DNA of 12,937 nt from Rhodoferax sp. (GCA_026785765.1 JAJAZK010000535.1:1-12937); one strand, 5' to 3'. Positions 1-7,426 are shown, counted from the stretch's first letter. The notes: a model not told the origin generated them from the letters alone. Numbers and translations: made by a program.

Positions 1-47
1 AATCGGGGGTTGCGAAGACAATCAAGTCCCCGAGGATACCGATAAAC

Positions 48-1076
48 ATGAGTTACCAGATCTCCGTCCTGCCCAGTGGCCGGACTTTCACCACCGAGCC
101 GGGCGAGGCCATGCTCGCGGCCGGAATCCGCCAGGGGATAGCGCTGCCCTATGGTTGCAAGGACGGCGCCTGTGGTTCATGCAAGTGCAAGAAGCTCGAA
201 GGCACGGTGGTACATGGAATCCACCAGAGCAAGGCCTTGAGTGCCGAGGAGGAGGCCAACGGCTTCGTCCTGACCTGTTGCGGCGTTCCGCAAAGCGACG
301 TGGTGCTGGAGTCCCGCCAGGTGACCGAAGCCGGCGCCTTCCCGATCCGCAAGATGCCCTCGCGTGTGGCCGCGATCGAAATCAAATCGCATGATGTCAA
401 GTTGATCCGCCTGCAATTGCCCGCAAATGACCCCTTCAACTTCCGCGCCGGCCAGTATGTCGAGTTCATACTGCGCGACGGCGCGCGACGCAGTTATTCG
501 ATGGCCAATGCGCCGCATAACGGCCCGGCGCTGGAGCTTCACATTCGCCACATGCCTGGTGGCAAGTTCACTGACCATGTGTTCGGTGCCATGAAAGAGA
601 AGGAAATTCAGCGCATCGAAGGGCCTTTTGGCAGCTTTTTCCTGCGCGAAGACTCCGACAAGCCGATGGTTCTGCTGGCCTCCGGGACCGGTTTTGCGCC
701 GATCAAGGCCTTGATCGAACACATGCAGTTCCAGAAAATCACCCGCCCGGCGACCCTTTACTGGGGTGGACGGCGTCCCGGTGATCTGTACCTGGAAGAC
801 TGGATAAAGGACCGCCTGAATGAGATGCCGAACCTGCAGTACGTGCCGGTGATCTCGGACGCCATGCCTGAAGACGCCTGGACCGGGCGCACCGGGTTTG
901 TCCACCGCGCCGTGCTGGAGGACCTGCCCGACCTCTCTGGTTACCAGGTCTACGCGTGTGGTGCCCCGATCGTGATCGACGCGGCGCGCCGCGATTTCAG
1001 TGAACTCGCCGGCCTGGACGAAGAAGAGTTTTTTGCCGATTCATTTATCACCGAAGCCGACAAGGCCCGAGCATGA
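48..1076 (+). CDS. 2Fe-2S ferredoxin / FAD-NAD(P)H oxidoreductase (CDP-6-deoxy-glucoseen reductase-like electron-transfer protein)
   Basis: A 342-residue cytoplasmic flavo-iron-sulfur reductase that would pass electrons from NAD(P)H through FAD to a 2Fe-2S centre and on to a partner enzyme. Residues ~1-92 form a plant-type ferredoxin domain with C37, C42, C45 (C-x4-C-x2-C) and C77 or C78 as the fourth ligand. Residues ~103-200 are the FAD-binding barrel, with RSYSMAN at 149-154. Residues ~205-335 are the nucleotide-binding domain, with SGTGFAPI at 212-219 and CGAP at 304-307. The ATG at 48 follows a GAGG at 32-35. The stop overlaps the next start (ATGA), so it is translationally coupled to the Bug protein gene. 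Family members are often named CDP-6-deoxy-delta-3,4-glucoseen reductase, but the fold is shared with oxygenase reductases and no deoxysugar genes are nearby, so the redox partner is unknown. The fold is secure; the substrate is not. Confidence 0.9.
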   Translation: MSYQISVLPSGRTFTTEPGEAMLAAGIRQGIALPYGCKDGACGSCKCKKLEGTVVHGIHQSKALSAEEEANGFVLTCCGVPQSDVVLESRQVTEAGAFPIRKMPSRVAAIEIKSHDVKLIRLQLPANDPFNFRAGQYVEFILRDGARRSYSMANAPHNGPALELHIRHMPGGKFTDHVFGAMKEKEIQRIEGPFGSFFLREDSDKPMVLLASGTGFAPIKALIEHMQFQKITRPATLYWGGRRPGDLYLEDWIKDRLNEMPNLQYVPVISDAMPEDAWTGRTGFVHRAVLEDLPDLSGYQVYACGAPIVIDAARRDFSELAGLDEEEFFADSFITEADKARA

Positions 1077-2068
1077 AAACTTCCACCCAACGCAGAACCC
1101 TTCTCGGCGCTCTGGTCGTCTGCGCCAGCGCGCTTGCTGGCGGCAGCGTCCTGGCGCAGGCCTTTCCGTCCAAGCCGATCCGCTGGATTGTCGTGGCGCC
1201 GGCCGGCTCGTCGCTTGATGTCATCGCGCGCGCCCTTCAGGACCGCCTGCGCGATACGCTGGGCCAACCCATCGTGATCGAGAACCGCGCGGGTGCTGGG
1301 GGAACGCTGGGCACCAACGAGGTAGCCAAAAGCGCGCCCGACGGGCACACCTGGGTCATCTCATTCAACGGGCCCTTGGCCTTTGCGCCGTTCCTGTATG
1401 ACAAGCTGCCCTATAACCCGGCACGCGACCTCCAGCCAGTGGTACTCACTACCTCCCAGCCGAACCTGATCGCGGTACACGTGGGGTTTCCGGCAAACAC
1501 CATGGCGGAACTGGTACAGGTGCTAAAAGCCAACCCGGGAAAGTACAACTTTGCATCGGTTGGCAATGGGAGTTCGTCGCATCTCACCATGGAGTATGTG
1601 AAAGCGCTGACCGGTACGTTTGCGGTCCACATCCCTTTTAATGGGGGCCCCCCTGCAGTCCTGGCGACGGCCGGGGGCGACACGCAGATCCTGGCCACTG
1701 TGCCCACCGTCATCACCCCGCAAATCACTGCCGGGCGCATGAAAGCCATCGCCGTAACTGGCGCACAACGTTACAACCTGGCGCCAAATGTACCGACCGT
1801 CGCTGAAAGCGGCATCAAGGAATTGCGCAACTTCGAGGCCATCGCCTGGAATGGCGTGCTGGTTGCGGCGGGGACACCGCGCCCAATCGTGGACCGCATC
1901 AACGCCGCCATCAACGCGGCAATGAATGACCCAGCGGTGAAAGAACGGTTCCGGGCTGCCGGCCTGGAAGCGGCCGGCGGCTCGCCGGAACAGTTTGCAA
2001 AACTGATGGCCGACGAGGCTGTCAAATGGGAGCCGGTGATCAAACGCACCGGCGCCAAACTCGACTGA
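1073..2068 (+). CDS. Bug-family (TctC-type) tripartite tricarboxylate transporter substrate-binding protein
   Basis: A 331-residue periplasmic solute-binding protein of the Bug family, whose members bind carboxylates and related small molecules. An N-terminal signal peptide is clear: basic QRR at 6-8, a hydrophobic stretch at 10-27, and likely cleavage after VLA (28). RRTLLG is only loosely Tat-like, so Sec export is more probable. Family hallmarks follow: IVVAPAGSSLDVIAR near residue 40 (ligand loop; the usual PAGG is PAGS here), PIVIENRAGAGGTLGTNEVA near 70-90, SAPDG, then YDKLPYNPARDLQPV. The length is normal for the family. The gene starts inside the stop of the upstream reductase gene, which suggests co-expression. 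No TctA/TctB membrane subunits lie in the window, so it is an orphan binding protein as is common in Burkholderiales. The ligand cannot be predicted. Confidence 0.93.
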   Translation: MKTSTQRRTLLGALVVCASALAGGSVLAQAFPSKPIRWIVVAPAGSSLDVIARALQDRLRDTLGQPIVIENRAGAGGTLGTNEVAKSAPDGHTWVISFNGPLAFAPFLYDKLPYNPARDLQPVVLTTSQPNLIAVHVGFPANTMAELVQVLKANPGKYNFASVGNGSSSHLTMEYVKALTGTFAVHIPFNGGPPAVLATAGGDTQILATVPTVITPQITAGRMKAIAVTGAQRYNLAPNVPTVAESGIKELRNFEAIAWNGVLVAAGTPRPIVDRINAAINAAMNDPAVKERFRAAGLEAAGGSPEQFAKLMADEAVKWEPVIKRTGAKLD

Positions 2069-2072
2069 GCTT

Positions 2073-2103
2073 CGCGCCGGTCCGTGATCAGCCCGCCGGC
2101 GCG
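2073..2103. terminator. GC-rich hairpin between convergent genes, possible terminator
   Basis: Perfect 8-bp inverted repeat, CGCGCCGG at 2073-2080 and CCGGCGCG at 2096-2103, with a 15-base loop, immediately after the first Bug gene. It also covers the stop codon of the convergent pseudogene. There is no T-tract on either side, so it may be a Rho-assisted or processing hairpin rather than a classical intrinsic terminator. Confidence 0.4.
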
Positions 2104-2434
2104 ACCTTCTGGCGGTCGTGTTTCTGCCGCGCGATGTGCCGGCTGGTCTTGTTCTCGGGGTAGTTCAGCGCCACCCGCTCCTTGTAGGTGATAACACCAT
2201 CGGCCTTGGCCTTGTCTTTCAGCTTGGATTGCGTGCCTGCCCTGCCTCCAGCCGATCGGCTTCGTTCTGTGTCAGACTGCCAGAGGCGATACCGGCATCA
2301 ACGCGTTTTTGCTGATTGGCCTGGCGCTTGTCAATACGCGGCGTCGCCAATGGGTCTTTGGGCGCGAGCGGGGTTGTCTGCGCAAAGACTGCGCCGACAA
2401 AGCCCAGGGCAAGGATGGTGGCAAAAGTCTTGAC
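2088..2434 (-). pseudogene. Frameshifted small exported protein gene (start lost)
   Basis: Read on the minus strand, two adjacent frames join into one recognisable small secreted protein of the kind common in Burkholderiales. The first frame (2434 down to the stop at 2219-2221) gives VKTFATILALGFVGAVFAQ, a signal peptide, then a Q/R-rich stretch (IDKRQANQQKRVDAGIASG, then TQNEADRLEAGQAR). After about one missing base near 2223-2233 the next frame continues with KLKDKAKADGVITYKERVAL and ends at RQKHDRQKVAPAG with a stop at 2088-2090. The codon where an initiator is expected is GTC, and no ATG, GTG or TTG lies in frame between it and an upstream TGA. Two independent lesions argue for a true pseudogene, although the frameshift alone could be a sequencing error. 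Function is unknown. It lies between two Bug genes and converges on the first. Confidence 0.6.
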
Positions 2435-2581
2435 GTGAACGGAATGCTCCGGTACTTGGGGTGCATGGAAAAATTTCCAGGGTCATTCAACGGCATCGCG
2501 CCGTGAGAGCTGACTGCTGGAATGCAAAGTTCTGAAACACGGGTAACTTCTGGCCTGGAAACGCCTTGGCACAATAGCGTC

Positions 2582-3571
2582 ATGACCAAACCCCCAAGTT
2601 CAGCAACTGTTGTGCGCCGGCTCGCCGCCCTGGCCGCGGCGATCACGGTCGCCACATCCAGTGCTTTTGCGCAAACCAGGCCGATACGGATCATCGTTCC
2701 CTATGCTGCGGGCGGGCCAATTGACGTGACGGCCCGGGTGCTGGCGGAACGGGTCAAAGACACCTTGGGAGCGGTGGTCATCGAGAACCGTCCCGGCGCT
2801 GGAGGCAACATCGGCGCCGATGCCGTGGCCAAGGCAGCGCCAGACGGATTGACGCTGGGCATCGCTGCACTGGCGACCCATGCCATCAACCCGTGGCTGT
2901 ACTCGAAGATGCCGTACAACGCGGCCACCGACTTCGCCCCAATCACCCAGATGGTGCGTGTTCCCAATGTGCTGGTCATGAATGCGGACACCGCGACCCG
3001 CCTGGGCATCCAAACCCTGGCCGACCTGATCCGGTATGCGCGCAACCATCCGGGCCGACTCAACTATGGGTCTGGCGGCAACGGCAGCGGCGGGCACCTC
3101 GCGGGCGAGATGTTCAAGGCGCAGGCGAAGATTTTCGCGGTTCATATTCCCTACAACGGTGGCAATCCGGCGCAGTTGGCGTTGCTCGCGGGCCAGGTCG
3201 ATTTCAATTTCGACAACCTCGCCACCGCGGCGGCCAACATCAGATCGGGCAAACTCAAGGCGCTTGCGGTCACCACGCTGGCGCGCAGCCCGGCGCTGCC
3301 CGATGTGCCACCGGTCGCCGATACCCTGGCCGGATTCGCGGTAGACACCTGGTGGGGTCTGGTGGCGCCTGCCGGGACACCGAAAGAAACGATCAGCAAA
3401 CTACATCAGGCGTTTGCCGAGGCGCTCAACAGTGCGGAGGCGAAGAGCCGCTTCGCAAGCCTGCTGGCCGAACCCATGGCAAACACACCCGAACAATTCG
3501 GCGCCTTCATGAAAAGCGAACTGGCGCGCTACCAGCCGGTTGTCAAGGCGTCGGGGGCCACCGTCGACTGA
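2582..3571 (+). CDS. Bug-family (TctC-type) tripartite tricarboxylate transporter substrate-binding protein
   Basis: A second Bug solute-binding protein, 329 residues from the chosen ATG at 2582. An in-frame ATG at 2522 would add 20 residues before the signal peptide and is unlikely. The signal peptide runs from VRRLAALAAAITVATSSAFA with cleavage after residue 30. The mature protein begins QTRPIRIIVPYAAGGPIDVT, the classic Bug ligand loop, followed by VVIENRPGAGGNIGADAVAK, AAPDG and YSKMPYNAATDFAPI. It keeps PYAAGG where the first Bug protein has APAGS, so the two probably bind different ligands. Neither start has a convincing Shine-Dalgarno sequence. ACAAT lies at 2571-2575, seven bases before the ATG, so a leaderless or very short leader is possible. 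It is separated from the first Bug gene by a minus-strand pseudogene. No transporter membrane genes are nearby. Confidence 0.92.
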   Translation: MTKPPSSATVVRRLAALAAAITVATSSAFAQTRPIRIIVPYAAGGPIDVTARVLAERVKDTLGAVVIENRPGAGGNIGADAVAKAAPDGLTLGIAALATHAINPWLYSKMPYNAATDFAPITQMVRVPNVLVMNADTATRLGIQTLADLIRYARNHPGRLNYGSGGNGSGGHLAGEMFKAQAKIFAVHIPYNGGNPAQLALLAGQVDFNFDNLATAAANIRSGKLKALAVTTLARSPALPDVPPVADTLAGFAVDTWWGLVAPAGTPKETISKLHQAFAEALNSAEAKSRFASLLAEPMANTPEQFGAFMKSELARYQPVVKASGATVD

Positions 3572-3606
3572 ACCAGGAAGGGCCCAAGCCAGAGCCCGCC
3601 GATCTG

Positions 3607-3637
3607 CCTGAGCCTGTCGACGATAGTGAGGGGCTCA
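3607..3637. repeat. REP-like half element CCTGAGCCTGTCGA with weak hairpin
   Basis: CCTGAGCCTGTCGA at 3607-3620 matches the core of a dispersed palindromic repeat seen in many proteobacterial genomes (recalled consensus CCTGAGCYTGTCGAAG). Here only one half is present. TGAGCC (3609-3614) can pair with GGCTCA (3632-3637) across a 17-base loop, and the right arm covers the stop codon of the minus-strand kinase gene. It sits in the 63-base convergent gap after the second Bug gene, so it may act as a terminator. Identification as a repeat is from memory of the motif and was not searched. Confidence 0.35.
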
Positions 3638-4075
3638 AGCCTGTTGCACGCGGAGCTGGTCGCGGAACTCCAGCTCGATGCAGTTGCGCTCACCCTGGCG
3701 CTCGTATCGAAACACGTTTGACAACCGATACACCATCAACAGCCCGAGCCCGCCGGGTGGGCGCTGCTCCATCGGATTGGCAGTGCGTTGCAACGCTTCG
3801 CCAATCCTTGCCTGCGGGTCAAACACAGGCTGGGTGTCCTGGTAGCGCAGGCGCAAAGCGTCGTCAACGTGACTCACGGCGAGCCAGACCTGAGCGCCAG
3901 GGGTTTGCCCCGCTGCACCGTGCACCAGGGTGTTGGTAAGCAACTCCTCAACGGCGGTTTCGGCCCGCAACAGGGTCGGCCGGGCGCTGCCGGGAATGTG
4001 CGAGCGCAACAACCCCAACATCGCTTCAAGCGATTCCATTCGTGCCGGGAAGCTGTATAGTGTTTCTACAATCAT
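3635..4075 (-). CDS. RsbW-like anti-sigma/serine kinase (HATPase_c_2 domain)
   Basis: A 146-residue single-domain GHKL ATPase of the RsbW/SpoIIAB type, which in partner-switching systems phosphorylates a STAS protein and sequesters a sigma factor or other target. It has an N-box (VEELLTNTLVHGA, with E44 and N48), a G1-like box (YQDTQPVFDP, 78-87, where the usual DxG glycine is Gln82) and a G2 box (PPGGLGLLMVYRLSN, 106-120). ATG at 4075 was chosen because the beta strand VETLYSFPARMESLEAM matches the family's N-terminus. The open frame continues upstream to 4405, but that part is antisense to the FecR gene. No clear Shine-Dalgarno precedes the start. It is divergent from fecR-like gene at 4115 with 39 bases between starts, and lies in the same locus as a PP2C phosphatase and a STAS protein, which are its likely partners. 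Confidence 0.85.
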   Translation of the reverse strand: MIVETLYSFPARMESLEAMLGLLRSHIPGSARPTLLRAETAVEELLTNTLVHGAAGQTPGAQVWLAVSHVDDALRLRYQDTQPVFDPQARIGEALQRTANPMEQRPPGGLGLLMVYRLSNVFRYERQGERNCIELEFRDQLRVQQA

Positions 4076-4100
4076 CAAGCGTCGAATTAGACCAGTCAAT

Positions 4101-4106
4101 TGGAGG
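4101..4106 (+). promoter_or_regulatory. Ribosome-binding site of the FecR-domain gene
   Basis: TGGAGG lies eight bases before the ATG at 4115. It decides in favour of that ATG over an in-frame TTG at 4100, which would overlap this site. Confidence 0.7.
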
Positions 4107-4114
4107 TAGATCAA

Positions 4115-4558
4115 ATGCGCAACTTGAAATGGATCGGGTCGGTTTTGTCCCTGGTGCTTTTCAGCCACACTGCCATGGCCGCCGATGAGGCGGGCATGGT
4201 CAAGGTCAGCAAGGGGTCTGTCGGTCTCGAGCGCGGTGGTCAGCGACTCGCCGCCCCGGTTGGCACCCGTATCTTTGCCAGTGACCGGATCGTGACCGGT
4301 GCCGATGGCTCGGTTGGCATTACGCTGCGCGACAACACCCTGCTGTCGGCCGGGCCCAACTCCACGGTTGACTTGATCAAGTTTGCTTTTAACAGCACGA
4401 CCCATTCGGGGGCGATTGATGCCTCCGTCAAACGCGGCACACTCTCGGTGATCTCCGGCAAGATTGCCAAAGCCACGCCAGAGGCGGTGAGCTTTTCAGC
4501 GCCGGGCATGACCCTTGGTGTGCGCGGGACCAGCTTCCTGATCGACGCCGGCCAATAG
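4115..4558 (+). CDS. Exported FecR-domain protein
   Basis: A 147-residue periplasmic protein made of a signal peptide and one FecR domain. The signal peptide has a basic start (MRNLK), hydrophobic residues 6-17 and likely cleavage after TAMA (22), giving a mature N-terminus ADEAG. The FecR domain covers ~25-145: VGTRIFASDRIVTGADGSVG, then LRDNTLLSAGPNSTVDL, then KRGTLSVISGKIAKATPEAV, ending with the signature GVRGTSFLIDAG just before the stop. It has no membrane anchor or N-terminal anti-sigma region like that of E. coli FecR. It therefore belongs to the periplasmic FecR-only class, often linked to CHASE2 signalling proteins or OmpA proteins. It begins 39 bases from the divergent RsbW-like gene and is followed 12 bases later by the OmpA-domain gene, so the two are co-transcribed. 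The ligand is unknown; an envelope-sensing or ligand-presenting role is inference. Confidence 0.88.
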   Translation: MRNLKWIGSVLSLVLFSHTAMAADEAGMVKVSKGSVGLERGGQRLAAPVGTRIFASDRIVTGADGSVGITLRDNTLLSAGPNSTVDLIKFAFNSTTHSGAIDASVKRGTLSVISGKIAKATPEAVSFSAPGMTLGVRGTSFLIDAGQ

Positions 4559-4570
4559 GCGCTTGCTACC

Positions 4571-5164
4571 ATGGGTGTGTTTGCTCTCGTCGCCATCGGT
4601 GTTATCACACTGATCCTGAATCAACCGCCGCTGAGCAAGGTCGTGTTGCTGCCAGACGCCGATGGCAAGACCGGCGCGGTCACCATCAAGACCAGTGCCG
4701 GTGAACAACTGTTGTCGACCGCGTTCGGCAGCGCCAGCGTGAACCGCCAGGGCGGAATTTCCAGCGCCAGCGAAGACGCGACCAAGGTTTCGCAACAATA
4801 CGCCAGCACCTTGTCGGCGCGCCCGTCCGTACCGGTTTCGTTCACCGTCTATTTTGAGTTTGGCTCGGCCGTGGACATTGCGCCGGTCATCCAGCCCGTA
4901 CTGGACCAGTTGCGCGCCGTGCTGGCATCCTACCCCGGGGCCGAGATCACGGTCATCGGACACACCGACCGCGTCGGCAGCCTGGAGTCGAATGACGTTT
5001 TGTCGCTGCAACGGGCAGAGACGGTTCGAAGCCTGATCCTGCAGGCCGGGATTGCGGCGACGGTACTCGAGGTGGCCGGGCGCGGCGAACGTGAGCCCAT
5101 CGTGCCAACTGCCGACGAGGTCGCCGAGCCCAAGAACCGCCGCGTCGAGATCAACCTGCGTTGA
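4571..5164 (+). CDS. OmpA-family peptidoglycan-binding protein
   Basis: A 197-residue envelope protein. Residues 2-16 are hydrophobic (FALVAIGVITLIL) and would act as a signal sequence or inner-membrane anchor. There is no Cys at their end (LNQPP), so no lipobox is visible although related proteins are often lipoproteins. Residues ~23-85 are a poorly characterised region (VVLLPDADGKTGAVTIKTSA). The OmpA C-terminal domain covers ~90-197: TVYFEFGSAVD, then VIGHTDRVG with D133, and LSLQRAETVRSLI with R148. D133 and R148 correspond to the Asp and Arg that bind diaminopimelate in peptidoglycan. The end NRRVEINLR is typical. The ATG follows the FecR stop by 12 bases and has no strong Shine-Dalgarno, which suggests translational coupling. 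Together with FecR it could tie the signalling locus to cell-wall state; this is inference. Confidence 0.88.
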   Translation: MGVFALVAIGVITLILNQPPLSKVVLLPDADGKTGAVTIKTSAGEQLLSTAFGSASVNRQGGISSASEDATKVSQQYASTLSARPSVPVSFTVYFEFGSAVDIAPVIQPVLDQLRAVLASYPGAEITVIGHTDRVGSLESNDVLSLQRAETVRSLILQAGIAATVLEVAGRGEREPIVPTADEVAEPKNRRVEINLR

Positions 5165-5203
5165 GGCCGCCTTGCGCGCCGCGTGCGGGTACGCGCTGGG
5201 CCC

Positions 5204-7426
5204 TCAGGCGCTGGGCGATGAACCTTTCCAGTGCACGATCAGGATGGCCAGATCATCCGACGGCTCGGCGTGACCTACAAACAAGCCGACATCACGGCGT
5301 ACCTGGGCCCTGATCTCGGTCGCACTGGGTGCCAGCGCCAGCGTCGCAAGCGCCTCGCGCAGACGGCTGGCGCCAAACAGCTGGCCGGTCCGGTCCATAG
5401 CTTCTGTAATACCGTCCGTCACCATGCACAAGCGGTCGCCAGGCGCGAGTTGAAGCCTGTGCACCTGGTAAGAGAAATCGTCCACGACACACAGCGGCGG
5501 CCCCCCCTGCGCGGCTTCGGTCACGATTTGCCGCAAGCTGCCGTCCGCGCCAAGGCACCACGGACCCTCATGCCCGGCGTTCACCAGTTCCAATGCCCCG
5601 GTGTCAACGTCGAGCACACCGAGCAGCATGGTCACAAACAGCGTCTCCACGTTTTCACGCGACAGGTCCAGGTTGGCGGCCGACACGATCTCGGCCGGCC
5701 CGCCGGCAAGGCGGGTGGCAAAGCTGCGTGACAAGGCCTTCGCGACGGCCATGAACAGGCTGGCCGGCACCCCCTTGCCCGACACGTCGCCGATCAGGAA
5801 ACACAGGCGGCGCTGGTCAATCATGAAAAAGTCGTACAAATCACCACCCACCTCGCGCGCCGGTTCAATCAGGGCGTCGATCGCAAACCGCCGCTCGCCC
5901 GGAAAAGCGCGGCTGGCATCGGGCAAGGATCCGAGTTGGATACGCCGCGCCGCTTCCATTTCACCGGCCAGCCGCGCCGCCTGCTCGCGCAGCTCCTGCT
6001 TCTCAAGCGCGAGCCGACGGTTATCGTTTTCCGTTTCCAACGTACTGCTTGAAACCAGGCTTGCCAGCAGACCGGCAAATCCGATCGACATCGTGGCGCC
6101 GTCAAAGAGCCAACCAGTGGAATAGAAAAGTGCGAAACCCGTGGCAATCACGGAAACAACGACAGCGATCACCCACCAGCCAACGCGTGGCGGACGCTGC
6201 GATTGCGCCCCGGACTGGCCTCGCAACGCGTTCGGGACGCGCCACACCATCAACGCGCCGATGCCCAGCAACAGGCCGAGTTCCAGCCACTTCATCCACC
6301 AAGGTCGCAGCAAAAAGCGCCCATCGAGCAGGCTTTCCAGCAGCTGCGCCTGGATCTCGATCCCAGCGACACTTTCCCCCAACGACGTCACCCGGCGATC
6401 ATTCAGGCCGGAGCCGGTCAATCCGATCAATACCAGTTTGCCAGTCAGCGCCTCGCCTGCCACCTTGCCGCTCAGCAGAGTTGCCGCGGAGATGTTGCGG
6501 TGCGCCGCGATCCCCTGCTGCTCGGGTGCAAAGTGCAGCCACACATCACCGCCAGACTGGGTCTCGACCGTCAAGTCGGCAACCGAAACCGAACGCACGC
6601 CATGGCGGTCCGCCGCCAACTCGATCGCGCCTCCCCCCGAGGCCACGCGCAGCATTTCCATCGCCAGCGATGGCACCAACAGGTCGCCGACCGCTGCCAC
6701 CAGGGGAATGCGCCGCACCACGGCGGTCTCTTCGATCGACAACAGAGCCTGGCCCTGGGCTGCCGCCTGCAGTTCCGGCAGGCTGGCCCGCACGAACGGA
6801 AAACGCCGCACAAACGGCAGCGGGTCCGCGCCCTGCGCCAGCACCGGCCAGGTTCGCATTCCGGCGCTGGTAATGAGTGTCTCGAATCCAAAGCCAGCCG
6901 CGCCCAGGACAGACGGCGACTGCGCCAGCGCGCGCGCCAAACGCGCATCATGGCCTGGCAACATGCGCAGTGCAGCACCCAATTCGGGCGCGGCAGAGCC
7001 AAGGTTGGTCGCCACCCGTTCCGGGGAAGTCTGGTCGGCCTCCGGCATAAAGATGTCCAGGCCAATGGCCTTTGGCCCGAACACCGTGATCGCATCGATC
7101 AACTCTGCCAGCTTGTTGCGCGGCCATGGCCACTGGCCGACCGCCTTCAGGCTTTTTTCGTCGATGCCTACGATCGCTACCTTCTGCTCCTGGCGCACAC
7201 GCGGGAACGCCCGCTGGTAGGCATCGAACAGCAGTTGTCGCACGCTGGCTGCAGGAACGGCCAGAACCCGCGTCCATTCGGGCCGCGCCGAGTTGGCTTG
7301 GCCCGCTTCGGTAATTGTTTCCGCAAAACCTACCAGGGCGGCGAAAAACAGCAGGAAGGCCGATGCGGCAACACGGCCGCGCTGGTACAGGAAAGCCCTG
7401 CCAAACAGCGCGATGAGTTGATTCAC
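5204..7426 (-). CDS. Membrane CHASE2 sensor - SpoIIE/PP2C serine phosphatase (RsbU-like)
   Basis: A 740-residue integral membrane phosphatase that would dephosphorylate a STAS anti-anti-sigma protein in response to an extracytoplasmic signal. A first membrane segment lies at ~20-36. A CHASE2 sensor domain follows at ~55-370 (VAIVGIDEKSLKAVGQWPWP, GLDIFMPEADQTSPERVA, LVLIGLTGSGLNDRRVTSLG), then three membrane segments at ~378-394, 416-436 and 441-459. A charged helical linker at ~461-497 is probably a coiled coil. The SpoIIE domain covers ~515-735. Metal-binding acidic residues are conserved: D529 (GGDLYDFF), D547 (GDVSGKGVPASLF), D671 (TDGITEA) and D724/D725 (PSDDLAIL). The start is GTG at 7426, overlapping the stop of the upstream MBL gene as GTGA, so it is the last gene of a STAS-MBL-phosphatase operon. 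It converges on the OmpA gene 39 bases away. It appears intact, with all catalytic acids present. Confidence 0.93.
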   Translation of the reverse strand: MNQLIALFGRAFLYQRGRVAASAFLLFFAALVGFAETITEAGQANSARPEWTRVLAVPAASVRQLLFDAYQRAFPRVRQEQKVAIVGIDEKSLKAVGQWPWPRNKLAELIDAITVFGPKAIGLDIFMPEADQTSPERVATNLGSAAPELGAALRMLPGHDARLARALAQSPSVLGAAGFGFETLITSAGMRTWPVLAQGADPLPFVRRFPFVRASLPELQAAAQGQALLSIEETAVVRRIPLVAAVGDLLVPSLAMEMLRVASGGGAIELAADRHGVRSVSVADLTVETQSGGDVWLHFAPEQQGIAAHRNISAATLLSGKVAGEALTGKLVLIGLTGSGLNDRRVTSLGESVAGIEIQAQLLESLLDGRFLLRPWWMKWLELGLLLGIGALMVWRVPNALRGQSGAQSQRPPRVGWWVIAVVVSVIATGFALFYSTGWLFDGATMSIGFAGLLASLVSSSTLETENDNRRLALEKQELREQAARLAGEMEAARRIQLGSLPDASRAFPGERRFAIDALIEPAREVGGDLYDFFMIDQRRLCFLIGDVSGKGVPASLFMAVAKALSRSFATRLAGGPAEIVSAANLDLSRENVETLFVTMLLGVLDVDTGALELVNAGHEGPWCLGADGSLRQIVTEAAQGGPPLCVVDDFSYQVHRLQLAPGDRLCMVTDGITEAMDRTGQLFGASRLREALATLALAPSATEIRAQVRRDVGLFVGHAEPSDDLAILIVHWKGSSPSA

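Noticed and set aside
2272..2694. Minus-strand open frame of 140 codons
   Set aside because: It is antisense to the Bug signal peptide region and out of frame with the small exported protein pseudogene, which has recognisable sequence in the neighbouring frames.
2893..3939. Open frame of 348 codons on the plus strand
   Set aside because: It is out of frame with the second Bug gene and then antisense to the RsbW-like gene; no domain is visible.
4067..4099. TTGACT (4094-4099, minus) as -35 of a promoter for the RsbW-like gene
   Set aside because: The paired -10 at 17 bases would be GATGAT over the start codon, so transcription would begin inside the gene; the 5/6 match is probably chance.
4076..4405. 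N-terminal extension of the RsbW-like protein by 110 residues
   Set aside because: The extension is antisense to the FecR-domain gene and unlike any family N-terminus; the family's first strand begins at the ATG at 4075.
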